The notes under the pieces are model-generated. The model saw only the letters and a list, made by a program, of their open reading frames with translations, did not search any database and was not told the origin of the DNA. This document shows positions 49,126-64,000 of a stretch of DNA of 64,000 bases, one piece after another. The position numbers and the translations under genes are program-made. Source of the DNA: Diphasiastrum complanatum (taxonomy: Eukaryota > Streptophyta > Lycopodiopsida > Lycopodiales > Lycopodiaceae); contig CM055094.1 of NCBI GenBank assembly GCA_029204225.1, positions 6,452,548 to 6,516,547 on the forward strand. The letters are read 5' to 3'. How positions within the stretch are numbered: position 1 is the first letter of the stretch; every line of letters starts with the position of its first letter.

Positions 49126-50180
49126 ACTGTTTGAAACTTCACCTGTAGACTATAAAGTGTATGCTGGACTGTGACATCAGAAATCAATAATAATGACCTG
49201 CAATTTTTAGCTTACCAGGCCACCCGTCGCTCTTTCGCCAAATTGAAAGCCAAACTGGCATCATTTTCCGAAATGCTTCTCGTCACCAACTCCCAACTAC
49301 CTGCCTAGTGGAATGGTGAAATCACTTCTGGCACATTTCGAACACTTTCTCCAAGGCAATCACCTATTTTGGTGTATCGTACTTGCAGGTATAGTCAGGG
49401 TGCCCTTCGTTTGGAGGCTATAGCCTTTCGTTTGGCCAAAATAGGCTAAAGGAGGTGAAAATAAGGGCAATTTGGGTTTTTGAACTGTTTCTTCAGTGTG
49501 AAGAAACTTCACCCTTCAAAAACTTGGGACCCAACAATTTTTTCAGTTTGAAATTTTTTAATGAAGTTGCAATGCACTTTGCACTTCAGACCCCTTCAGA
49601 CTTTTTCACTTTAATCCAACGGCTCCTCTAGATCCAACGACCCACCTGTCATGAAATAACCATCGTCGATCTGTGTGATTTGAGATCGGACGACTTTCCA
49701 CACTTTTGTGCGTTGATCAAAGGCCTTCAAAGCACTGAGCACTTTGGGCCGCTAGCTGGAAAACTAGACTGGGCGCGTGAGAGGTCCCGCGACCTCTCCT
49801 CCTCTTCTCTCTCTCTGCGATGGACTCTTCTCTCTCTTCACAGGCTATGGCTGCTCCCTGTGGATCGAACTGGCTGCTTTCCTCCTCCACGGCCAGTCGC
49901 GGCCTCCCTACTGCTGAATCGCGCTACCAGGGTGCCCATTCACAGCAACTCAGCTTTGAAAACGACCTCCTACAAGGAGATGTCCCAGATTTTGTACTTT
50001 GAAACCCTAGCAACTCTGAAGAGACGAATATTTTGGGCTTTACTCAGGCTTTCCCTGAGCTTTCCCTTACAGTTTTGAGCCGTTTCACGAATCTCCACAG
50101 ACTTGGTTTTGTGCTTCCTAGCCAACAAACCGTCATGAATTTGCAGCTCTCTGTTTTTGTCCGGTGATTCAAGCCACCAA
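49126..50180 (-). other. Leader of the copia element
   Basis: Untranslated region between primer-binding site and gag. The open frame on the opposite strand at 49680-50078 is a shadow without domain evidence. Confidence 0.7.
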
Positions 50181-50194
50181 GGGCTCTTATACCA
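50181..50194 (-). promoter_or_regulatory. Primer-binding site of the copia element
   Basis: TGGTATAAGAGCCC on the minus strand. This matches the usual initiator-tRNA-Met priming sequence TGGTATCAGAGC except C to A at the seventh base. No spacer separates it from the LTR. Confidence 0.88.
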
Positions 50195-50442
50195 AGTTAA
50201 GAAAACACAATTGAAAACACCCGACCGGATTAATCACCATAGCACAACGTCAAGTGCAACAAGAACAAATAATGGCTCTGCTCAAACTATATCTTAAACT
50301 AACTCGTAAGTACAAAGATAAGTTACTTAAAAAACACTCAAAGGGCTCGTAAAAGAAAGATGGCCCGATAACTCTAGAACTAAGCACACGTGGTGCCGTC
50401 GAAATAAGAAAGCACTATATAAGTCGATCATTGCTATTTTAA

Positions 50443-50444
<2 letters not shown>
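50195..50444 (-). repeat. 5' LTR of the copia element
   Basis: 250 bp. On the minus strand it begins AGTTAAAATAG and ends TTCTTAACT, immediately followed by the primer-binding site. Confidence 0.93.

Positions 50445-50514
<70 letters not shown>
50445..50514 (+). repeat. (CA)35 microsatellite
   Basis: Uninterrupted 70-bp CA tract directly abutting the copia 5' LTR. Confidence 0.96.
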
Positions 50515-50518
<4 letters not shown>

Positions 50519-50644
50519 GGAAATGAAATTTGTGAATCAAGTCATAAACATTTATGTGGCCTCCACATGGAATCAAGATCTTTATGGCATTTTATTACAA
50601 CATGAAATCATGACTGGCAAGTTTTAATTTTGGACCCCACATTT
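50445..50644 (+). repeat. Duplicated block, copy B, right part
   Basis: Continues copy A homology from the CA tract through ACATGTAGGAAATGAAATTT to GGACCCCACATTT, where homology stops at the start of a second copia fragment. Its (CA)n tract is 70 bp (50445-50514), against 26 bp in copy A. Confidence 0.9.
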
Positions 50645-52030
50645 TTTTTATCTTCGGGCAGTGGCTTAGTGTCCATGTCTCATTCCGCCTCATTGATTCG
50701 ATCTCTTTCGACATTGCTTGCATCCAGATTTCTCCCTCTAGACTCTAGATAGCTTCTTGATATGTTGTCGGTTCCTTAGTGAAGCTGCAGTATTCGACAT
50801 TTGCATCTTCGCTCCATTGAAGATTGTCAGTGTATCGATCTGGAGGTCTTCTTTGTCTTGTCGACCTTCTTGGTCATGTTCGTCGCTACTAGTTTGTTTT
50901 TTCTTCGACAGGTTGATCTTAGCTTGCTGCTCTGGAGTCTATGGCTCGACATTCTGGTTCGATGTCTGGCCTTGATCTCCCTCTTGAATTCGTAGTAGTG
51001 TGAAGATCTCATGGCCCTTTTCTTCCTTCAATCCCAAACATGTGGATTCATTGACGAACTTCACATCTCGACTCGACACAATTTTCTTCAAGGTTGGGTT
51101 GTAGAGCCTGTATAGTTGTGATCTATTCGAGTATCCGACCATGACTGTTTGCTCCAACTTTTCGTCGAGCTTGTTTCTTTTTTCTTTTGGTATGTGCTTG
51201 TATGCTGCACATCCAAATACACGCACATTTGACAGATCATGCCTTTTGTCAATCCACATTTCATACGATGTCTTGTTTTCCAGGGCTGTTGTTATTGATC
51301 TATTCTACAGGTGTACTGCTGCAGCAATTGCCTCAACCCAAAATTGACTCGGCAATTGAGCCTGTGCCATCATGCATCTGCCTCCTTCGACAAGCGTCAT
51401 ATTTCTTCGTTCTGTGACACCATTGTATTCTGGTGTGTATGCAGGAGTGAACTGATACTCTATTCCTTGTTCTTGACAGAAGTTTGAGAACTCCTTGCTC
51501 ATGTACTCACCTCCATTGTCAGACCTGATGGTATGTACCTTCTTCAAGGTGTGTCTCTCTACGGATGCCACGAACTTCTTGAAAGAGTCAAACACTTCGG
51601 ATTTTTCTTTAGATAGTAGATCATTGTCATCCAGCTGTAATCATAGATGAATGTCAGAAAGTTTCTCGATCCTGAGAGAGAATCGACTTTCATCACTCCA
51701 TAGACATCTGAGTGGACAAGCTCAAGCACTTCCTTGGCTCTTTTTTCATCATGCACAAATGGACTTCGATGTTGTTTGCCCTTTTGGCAAGCTTCATAGA
51801 AGTCGATGTCGGGTCTGGAAATCTTCAGACCTTTCTACTCATGTCGTAGAGACTTCTCATGTTTAGATGATACATTCTTCTATGCCAAAGCTGAGCTTCA
51901 TTTTTTGATGCATTCAGTATGCTATCAAAACTACTGATAATCTTGGCTTGGTACATGTTACCTTCTCTGGACCCGATAGTCAGTAGCTTGTTTGTTTTTT
52001 CTTCCATCATCTGGCATACATTGCTATTGT
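50645..52030 (-). pseudogene. Second copia fragment, integrase to start of reverse transcriptase
   Basis: Minus-strand pieces: LWHRRMYHLNMRSLYDMS (zinc His region), VLELVHSDVYGVM, FLTFIYDYSWMT (integrase core; the usual DDYS reads YDYS), HTIRSDNGGEYMSKEF, YTPEYNGVTERRNMT (catalytic Glu region), NVRVFGCAAYKHIPK, VGYSNRSQLYRLYN. Near the left end come EPTTYQEAI and AMSKEIES, the entrance of the RT domain. It belongs to a different family from the element at 44682-50444. Both ends are truncated and no LTR was found. The left break coincides with the end of duplicated block B. Confidence 0.88.
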
Positions 52031-52763
52031 ATAGATCATGCTACCTTAAAATGACAATGGAAATCAAGAGGAGTAAGAGCTTGTTGAAGACCCAAGGAGT
52101 CCTAGAAGATCTACAAGAGAAGTGAGCGATCAAGGTTTACATATGTTGGAAGAGGCAAACAAAACTTGGCATGGTAAATATTCTCATGCCTTACTTACAT
52201 CCTTCTTTCCTTTGATGAATACTTTAAATACAAAGGAATGGTATAATGTCATGCTTGTGCCAATACAATGTACCTATGGAACATGTTGTAAAAAAATATG
52301 CAAAAGATGATGGAATCATCTTTTAAGGACATCATTCTTTATATAAGTCTTATTGCTCCTTGCTAGATCATATTATGTTCCTTACTAGAAGTCTTACTGG
52401 TTTACTTCAAAGACTCATTTCTAAGATTTGGATTAGTAAGTTTATGTTGCCTAGTAGCTATACTTTAAGGAGGAGTGTTGTACTTTCTAATAGTTCTATT
52501 TGGAAGTTGTGGCTCAAAATTTGAAGGCAATTGCTAATCCCTTGAGCCATCATGTACCTTAATTTGAAGGCATTTGGAGTCACACTAGATGCCTTACAAG
52601 TGTCCCTATGCTATAAGACAAGTGACCCATCTCGAGTTTGTTTTTGTCCAAGGAAAAGTCAACAATGTAGCCTTGGATTCTATCCTAAACTCAAGAAAAG
52701 GTTGTACCATATTAGGGTCAAGGTAAAGTAATCTAATCAAGAGCTCAAGCTATTGTGTTGTGT

Positions 52764-52795
<32 letters not shown>

Positions 52796-53059
52796 GATAA
52801 AAATTGACAGCAATCAATATCTACATAGTCAGGTTTTTTAATTTACTTTGAAATCTATACCATAGTTGAGAAAAGATAGGAAAATAACAACTTTTAAAAT
52901 TAGAAATCGACATACCCAGGTTTTTTGACCTACCCATTTTCCCAATGTAGCACCCAACTGGGTAATAAAATGAATCAAGAAAAATTTCATAATGTATCTA
53001 CATTATAGGTGACCATTTCTATTATAGGTTCTAGACAAGCATATTTCAGAACTTGTTGA
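52031..53059. other. Intergenic DNA with a (GT)n tract
   Basis: No gene seen. A GT tract of about 27 bp lies at 52765-52791. The stretch at 52060-52320 reads somewhat like protein on the plus strand (short open frames), but no family is recognisable. Confidence 0.4.
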
Positions 53060-54850
53060 AATGAATGTATGATACAACTCATTTCCATGCAGCTCACCGG
53101 AGTACTCACCAAAGTATCAGTTGTCACTCTCCGAGTAACCATCTCCATCTCCGTTGGCTCACAACCATAGGCATGCTAGGTTCACACCACCCTGTGATGC
53201 ACTCCATGCCATCAAGATCTGTACCACCTCTCCCATAATAGAATCTATGTCACCTACCTCCAAACATATCCCTAGGTCACCACACAATGAATGATGCACC
53301 AGCTGAAGAACATCACCTATATATCCAATGACATATCATACCTGAGTATCTACAGTATCTCCCTGAGTGCCACCCCAATGGACTCATCATCCACTGACTA
53401 AGCTCACCAGATGTCTCTGATCTTGGTCACCATCTTCTATCCAAGCCGATCATCGAAGCATCACCTGCCTCTCTTGGCTCCTAGCATCTGCTCGCTCTCC
53501 TGGCTATGTGCCACCCGACATCATGCCAATGCAAGCCTATACCTAAGTCACTACTCACGAGATCTTGAGACTAATGTCTCCCAACATGATCGTACTGAGG
53601 TATATGACTCCAAGTGACTTTCTCTAGGCTCCTCCCTGATCTCAACACTTGAGAATTAAAAAAAAATAGGTCCAAACATCTGTTCCAAGCCTAGACTTCT
53701 ACAAATATAGCCCAAATGCAAGGTAGCTAGTAGATAGCTCATCAATGTCATGGTAGGCACCACTCTATCAATGCCAATGTCCAAAACTAGCCATGATGTA
53801 CCACCATTCATATACTCTCCAAGAATACATCATGAAGTCCTTGCCATCATTGTCCCCTCCAGTAGATCTCCTACAAACCAGTCACCATAGTGTTTGCCTC
53901 CATTACACCCAGACATGCAATGTCTCCAACCTAGAGCTAGCCCACAAAGCTTCACGCCTTGTCCATTTTGTGTTTGTATATTTCTGATTCTATCATGAAT
54001 CACCCATGCAAGTCCTGTTCCAACCAATGACTCAAGTCCAACATGAAAATAGTTGTCCCCTTGATGATCACCCCGTAATCTTGCCTATCAATTATCCCAA
54101 TGCCATTCCTAATCTCGAAGATTTGAGCATCTACCATGTGCCCCTCCTGTATTCTCCCAAGCTAGCTCCAAAGCTGCTTCTGTAAATAATTTCGAACCAT
54201 TCCTTGAGAATACACTAAGATACGAACTCCAAAGCCACCATCAAGTCCCTTCACATGACTTGACATGCCAATATATCTCTAAGTAAGCCTGTGAGATCTT
54301 CCATGGCACAAACCAAAGGATTTGCACTCTGCCATAATTGGAATTTGCATCCTTGATATAATACTAATATAACAATTGAACTTGACCTACCCAGAATAGG
54401 CCATTGAAGTATATCTCCCTGATGACAAACCTGATACACTACTCCATAGCTAATTTGACTTGTTTTGGATTGACTTACCAACTGCAAATGCCATAAGCCT
54501 TCACACTTACCAGTCACCATGAGTCTCCAAAGTGTGATTACTGACCCGTTCTTCATCTCCCATATGTTCCACGTGTCCCACACACAATTCGTGCAATGCA
54601 AGTTTGCTATCTTGCTCAATGGCTTCCAACCGACACCACCACGTACTTCTATCACCTATGACCACCAAAATGTGTGTATCTCCAAGCTAGCTCCAGTTTC
54701 TCCCTCAAACGAATTTTTTTTCAAATTGCAAATGCGTGTGTCAATGCAGCTATCACCTAACAAGACACTGCCATTGCCAATATTGCCTGTGAGAGCTTTC
54801 TCCCAAATGCCCCTCCATCACTCTGTTACTGGTGGATCTTGTTTATGATT
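53060..54850. other. Strand-skewed region of unknown origin
   Basis: The plus strand is markedly rich in C and poor in G for about 1.8 kb, full of CCATC, CACC and CTCC words. On the minus strand an open frame of 134 codons (54655-54251) and several shorter ones occur, but none shows a known domain. A long decayed gene or non-coding transcription unit on the minus strand is possible. Confidence 0.4.
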
Positions 54851-57368
<2,518 letters not shown>

Positions 57369-57760
57369 ACTGATATGGAACAATTGACCGTAAGCTGATT
57401 AGTATGGCACTCGCCCAGATACGGTGATATAACGACTTGGCCTATCGCTAAAATATCATGTGTATGGGAAGACTGGACTATGTTTTAAAATGCTATTCAA
57501 AGCTGTTAAGTAGTATAACTTCTTTTGGACATGAATAACAACTGATGTTCAGCTATGACAGCTGTCTTCCTCACTGAACTAACTTGAGTGGTTTTGTTTT
57601 GTGGGATGGTGGTAGGTATCAGTTGTGCATCTTGAAAGTAGTTATGTTTTATGGTGCTTTCTAGTACTGTATTTTACTTTTTACTTGTACTTTACCTTGT
57701 TGGATTATGAATAAAGGCTTTAAAGAGCTTCAGTCTTGCTTTGTCACGAGGAACTAAGTC
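57369..57760 (+). repeat. Direct repeat R1 (about 390 bp) with AATAAA
   Basis: Matches R2 (59649-60044) at roughly 75% by eye over its whole length, with an offset of about 2280 bp. Conserved blocks include GATACGGT, GCCTATCGCTAAA, TGGACTATG, CTGTCTTCCTCAC, GGTGGTAGGTA and ACCTTGTTGG followed by TTATGAATAAAGG. The late AATAAA suggests a transcript 3' end. It is followed by a short CT run, as R2 is by a long one. Confidence 0.85.
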
Positions 57761-57897
57761 CGGTCTTGTATCTCTCTCTCTTACATCTTGGTGGTGTAAG
57801 TTTGACTATTCCTTGGTTGGGATAGTATTGAAGCTCTTACCTTTTATCCGATTCATAAGCTAACAAAGGTCCTCTTTTGTATGTTTTAGTCCACATG

Positions 57898-59712
57898 ATA
57901 GTTTCAAGAAGCTGCAGCTTTGGGTTATGGGGAGCCCCTACCTCCACCTGACGTTTTTTGTTCAGAATATTATTTGTTGTATGAAGAAGGCCGTTGAGTT
58001 ACATAAATTTATTATTAACACTGATAGGCCTACGTGTGCTTCTACTGGACCCGAGGATAAGATTCTTTGCTTGATTGATCTGCTAGAGACGATTGATTGA
58101 GTAAAGATTTATCTTGAGTTTGTTAAGAAGAAACAACCGTTGAGCCCTGTGGAAAATATTTATAGTCGTCTTAATGATTTTGCTGAAAAGTTTGAAGAGG
58201 AAGAAAAGTTCTGCAATTCGCACATTAGAAAAGTGTTTATGTGTTTGAAAAAGGAAAATGGTATTTCTCCTACTGTCACTACCCCTTCTGCTTCTGATGC
58301 TCCCAACTCTCCTCACCCGCTTGTTTATAGCGAAGACCTTGATGAAGACAGTGCCTCTCAACTTGAGATCTTTTCTCAAGACATTTGCGATATTGGTGAC
58401 CTCTCCTCTTTTTATTTCTACCAATTCAAAAACTGCCAAGTCCCTTTTGTTCCTGCTAGAATCATCGAGTATGAATCTACTCTTACCTCTTACAAGCTCT
58501 GGAGTCTCCCTTCTGTTAATTTTCTTGCACCGATACCTATTGACCTTTGGATTCTGATGACTCATTTGACAGAAAAAGAAATACAAGTCTGCAAATTGGC
58601 CGCTCTGCACAAAAATCCTTCACTTGAGACCCCTGTTTCTTTTGATACCATTATTCGCATGAACAAATTTGAACCCTCTCGTTGCCCCTCTGAGCAAGTT
58701 TGGGCCAGGACCAGAAGACACTTTGAGAGTGGCTTCAATATAATGAACCTACACCAAGCCAGAATCTAGACTGGAAAAGACCCTTTTTCAAATGTAGATG
58801 TGGTGAAAACTGTAAAAATAATTCTTCCATCATTTGGTTTGATCATGCTATCTGGTTCATTATGAATAACCTTGCCAAGTTTTTTCCAGGTGCTTCCCTC
58901 CAAAATCAGATAAACGCCTTCTTCATGTGGCTAAATAAACCTGCTAGGAACGTTGTACAATCTCATATTACTTTTCTCTTTATCTGCCACTACATGACTG
59001 ATGCTTGTATTGAACTTGCTAAAGGCTCTTCCGTCAAATTACTTGCACCTTTGGGAGATGCCGAGAATATTCGAGAGATAGAACGCCTCTTAAAATGTCC
59101 CAGTTTTTCAACCCTCCAAGACAAGTACTTCCAGAACTCAAACAAAAGGACGGACTCTTTTAATTTGAACAATCCAAACTCAGTCATTTACGATTCAGAA
59201 ACAGGAAAGAAAAAGCGTGTTTCAGATTTCAAAGCAAAGGAAGAATAGAGCAATGGCAACAAAGATGACTTACCAATCAAAAAGCTGAATTGTTACAGAT
59301 CCTAATCGATGTGCAAGATGAAGAAGGAACAGTTAGAAGACAAATCAGTATTTCAGCAACCGGACGTCTCCAATTTTTCACTAGTAATGACTCAGGGAGA
59401 CTTTTTTTGCATTTATGTTACCGAAATAGAGTATTTGAGTTTATCCATGTGAAGCATTTTTACGCTCACGTTTTACGCAGAATTTTTGGTATTGTTCACG
59501 AACTCTTTTATGATATTACTTTAAGTTGGACTTATCTACCAAGTATCAAAAGTGAATGGTATTTTTCTTATGATGTGTTTTGCCAATTTAATATAGATAA
59601 TCTTCATCCTTGTCAATGTTACACTTTGAATTATATAAAAATTAATTTTTTGATATGGTTTAATGCTCGTTACACTGATCAGCATGGCTTTCACCCTGAT
59701 ACGGTAATATGA
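57898..59712 (+). pseudogene. Unrecognised protein-coding relic between direct repeats
   Basis: Several overlapping open segments read continuously in quality but in shifting frames. They are a proline-containing start (ALGYGEPLPPPDVF) near 57910; an acidic, leucine-rich segment with LCLIDLLETID then a TGA near 58099; 58140-58769 (about 209 codons); 58760-59248 after a frame change (KCRCGENC, then FFPGASLQNQINAFFMWLNKP); and 59250-59712 after another change (LLQILIDVQDEEGTVRRQ). I see about four lesions in a frame that was probably once longer than 500 codons. I recognise no domain. A decayed gene, a captured or virus-derived gene, or an unusual mobile element are all possible. Confidence 0.55.
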
Positions 59713-60044
59713 CGGCTTAGCCTATCGCTAAAGTCTATAAGTGAATGGGAACCTTGGACTATGTATATCTCATTTTAATCATGTTGTTAAGTAGCAATGC
59801 TTATTTTGTACATGGATAACAACTGACATTCAACATTGAAACCTGTCTTCCTCACATACTGACTCGTGTGGTTTTGTGTTGTGGAATGGTGGTAGGTACC
59901 AGCTGGATGTCTTGAAATAAGTCTTGCTTTATGGTGCTTTACTGTACTGTATTTACTTTTCAGTTATACTGTACCTTGTTGGTTTATGAATAAAGGTTTC
60001 AAAGGGTTTGGTCATGCTTAAGCAAGAGGAACTATGTAAATGCT
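59649..60044 (+). repeat. Direct repeat R2 with AATAAA
   Basis: Second copy of R1. It overlaps the end of the last open frame by about 60 bases. It ends AAGAGGAACTA near 60038, followed by a 26-bp tandem word (AGGAACTA-GTAAATGCTTTAC) and the CT tract. Confidence 0.85.
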
Positions 60045-60072
60045 TTACAAGAGGAACTACGTAAATGCTTTA

Positions 60073-62699
<2,627 letters not shown>

Positions 62700-63060
62700 A
62701 GCATAGTTAAATATGGACACGATTCTTCCAAGTTTTAGAGCATGTGGGCTCTTCCATGTTGTTGGTGCATGCAAGCCTCAAGCATAGGTTTTCATTGACT
62801 AATGACATTATTATCCAACCCGACTGGAGCTTATCAATTGATGGCAAACTATCTTGGAAGGCAAAACTTTGAACCAAATTGGAGAGCTCATCTTTTAAGC
62901 CATTGAGGATCACTTGTACAAGCTCAGTATCTAGAATCTTCTCTCCAATAGAAACTATTTCTTTATTGAGAGACCTGATCCTAAGCACATATCCTTGTGC
63001 ACTTTCATCACTTCTCCTCATGCTTTGTAAGATTTGGTTTCTTAGCATAAGTAAAGCTAA
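62700..63060 (-). pseudogene. Copia gag relic (UBN2-type)
   Basis: Minus strand: QSMRRSDESAQGYVLRIRSL, then IVSIGEKILDTELVQVILNGL, then SFAFQDSLPSIDKL. This is the spacing of the copia gag (UBN2) domain, with the conserved G..I.D.ELV..IL.GL block. Both ends are cut. Confidence 0.8.
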
Positions 63061-63104
63061 TTATAAGAGGTAATGAAATATCCTTCAAGGACATTACTCT
63101 CTAT

Positions 63105-63280
63105 AGAGAGCTAGTTGGTTCACTCATTTATCTAGCCATCACAAGACCAGATCTAAGCTATTGTATTGGTAGATTGAGCCAATTTATGCAAGATCCTAGT
63201 GAAGAGCATTGGAAGCTAGGGAAACGAGTTTTGAGATACATCAAGGGAACTCGAGATTTTGGCATATTATATGAGGGATC
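63105..63280 (+). pseudogene. Copia reverse transcriptase C-terminal fragment
   Basis: Plus strand: ELVGSLIYLAITRPDLSYCIG, then LSQFMQDPSEEHWKLGKRVL and RYIKGTRDFGILYEG, the connection segment between RT and RNase H in copia elements. The frame is open to the base where an LTR begins (63281), so it looks interrupted by insertion of the next element. Confidence 0.9.
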
Positions 63281-63755
63281 AGTTAGAAATCAGGTTGTGA
63301 TCTGATTCATTAGTATAAGCTCTAAATGTGATGATGTAATTACTATACAGTTTATTTGGCTTATTGTATATGGTTGTGTTCGGGACGTGACTCACTATCA
63401 TTATATCAGTCAGGCACTGATCCCGTAGCCGGCTACTTGGGTTAGTCGAGTAGCCATATTGGTAGGAAAAATTAGCTTGTACAGAGTTATATATAGTGTA
63501 TGCTATATCTGGGGCCATGTCCCAAGTTTTTTGGTCGAATTTAACCATATTGGGCCCGACCTTAGTTTGACAGGTGGTAGGCCAATTTTAGGACACCTGC
63601 CTTTTCATGCAGTTTGTGAATACTCTATATGTACAGTGTTTTTTTGTAATCTAACAAACTTTTGATGTGCCATCTATGAGAGCTTGTGAGTAGTGGCTAT
63701 GGTGATTGTGTGATGTGATCTGCATACTGCACTAGATTCTATTGGAATTTCAACT
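63281..63755 (+). repeat. 5' LTR of an element running off the window
   Basis: 475 bp, beginning AGTTAGAAATCA and ending TTTCAACT, directly followed by a primer-binding site, so it is a 5' LTR on the plus strand. It is related to the LTR at 35223-35635. Confidence 0.82.
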
Positions 63756-63767
63756 TGGTATCAGAGC
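63756..63767 (+). promoter_or_regulatory. Primer-binding site (initiator tRNA-Met)
   Basis: TGGTATCAGAGC, the standard copia and gypsy priming sequence of plants, abutting the LTR without spacer. Confidence 0.9.
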
Positions 63768-64000
63768 TACAGGGTGTAGCAGGTATGCACGATCTAGTGG
63801 AGCTATGAGATAGTGTCTTTCACCAGGAGAAATAGCACTCAAAGCACCTCAAGAGAGAGGACTCCATACGGGGTATCGGCAGTCCAGATAGTAGGAGACA
63901 ACAAAGCTCCTTCGATCGAGAGCTTCGGGGAAGATTAGACGATCATCGTAAGGGAATTCCTGAAAGAATTCCGAAGATTTCTTGCAGAATTCGGTAAATT
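63768..64000 (+). other. Leader and possible gag start of the last element
   Basis: Protein-like plus-strand reading (FTRRNSTQST, then IVREFLKEFRRFLAEFGK) in frames broken by stops. It is probably the beginning of gag, cut by the window edge. Confidence 0.5.

Larger units (their letters stand above)
44682..50444 (-). mobile_element. Copia LTR retrotransposon, structurally complete, coding decayed
   Basis: 5763 bp on the minus strand with two LTRs, PBS, gag, protease, integrase, reverse transcriptase, RNase H and PPT in copia order. The 5-bp target duplication CACAC is present at 44677-44681 and 50445-50449. The LTRs end AGTTAA...TTAACT rather than TG...CA. The polypurine tract GAGGGAGAG abuts the 3' LTR (44920-44928 on the plus strand). 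The LTRs differ by about 13 substitutions plus one 12-bp indel (about 5% by eye), so the insertion is not recent. The coding part carries many frameshifts and stops. An untranslated leader of about 1 kb lies between PBS and gag. Confidence 0.95.

Noticed and set aside
49680-50078. 132-codon plus-strand open frame within the copia leader
   Set aside because: Opposite in sense to the element, Leu/Ser-rich low-information composition, no domain.

Overview
The window is nuclear DNA of a flowering plant. The evidence is one long intron-rich gene for a plant plasma-membrane proton pump, many decayed copia and Ty3/gypsy LTR retrotransposons, a LINE remnant, and long (CT)n and (CA)n microsatellites. 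The species cannot be told from the sequence.

Layout. 1-6.4 kb is AT-rich intergenic DNA with a decayed copia RNase H tail near 1.5 kb. 6474-22960 (minus strand) is a complete P-type H+-ATPase gene. I could place all 21 coding exons with consistent phases; they sum to 954 codons. Its introns carry a hAT-type MITE, a (GA)46 tract and several local duplications, one of which copies the 3' end of exon 6. 23.0-24.3 kb is the gene's leader and upstream region, GC-richer, with diverged repeats. 24.5-28.4 kb is AT-rich, with a 152-bp tandem duplication and a LINE endonuclease relic. 28.7-35.6 kb is a pile of retroelement pieces: a copia integrase, a small coding-free LTR element with a gypsy-type primer-binding site, a gypsy gag, and an LTR. 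35.6-41.6 kb is mostly unrecognised, with one copia relic.

41.6-52.0 kb holds two copies of a roughly 0.83-kb block. The second copy was split by a 5.76-kb copia element whose two LTRs, primer-binding site, polypurine tract and 5-bp target duplication can all be read. The first copy preserves the empty site. A second copia fragment follows. 53-55 kb is a strand-skewed region of unknown origin. 57.4-60.1 kb holds a set of ORFs I do not recognise, bracketed by two diverged direct repeats of about 390 bp that each carry an AATAAA signal; this is the best candidate for something undescribed. 60.4-64 kb is intergenic, then a copia gag relic, a copia reverse-transcriptase relic, and the 5' LTR of another element that runs off the right edge.

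Only the proton-pump gene looks like an intact host gene. Its product would export H+ across the plasma membrane and be controlled through its C-terminal autoinhibitory tail and penultimate threonine. Nearly everything else is mobile-element debris or simple repeat.
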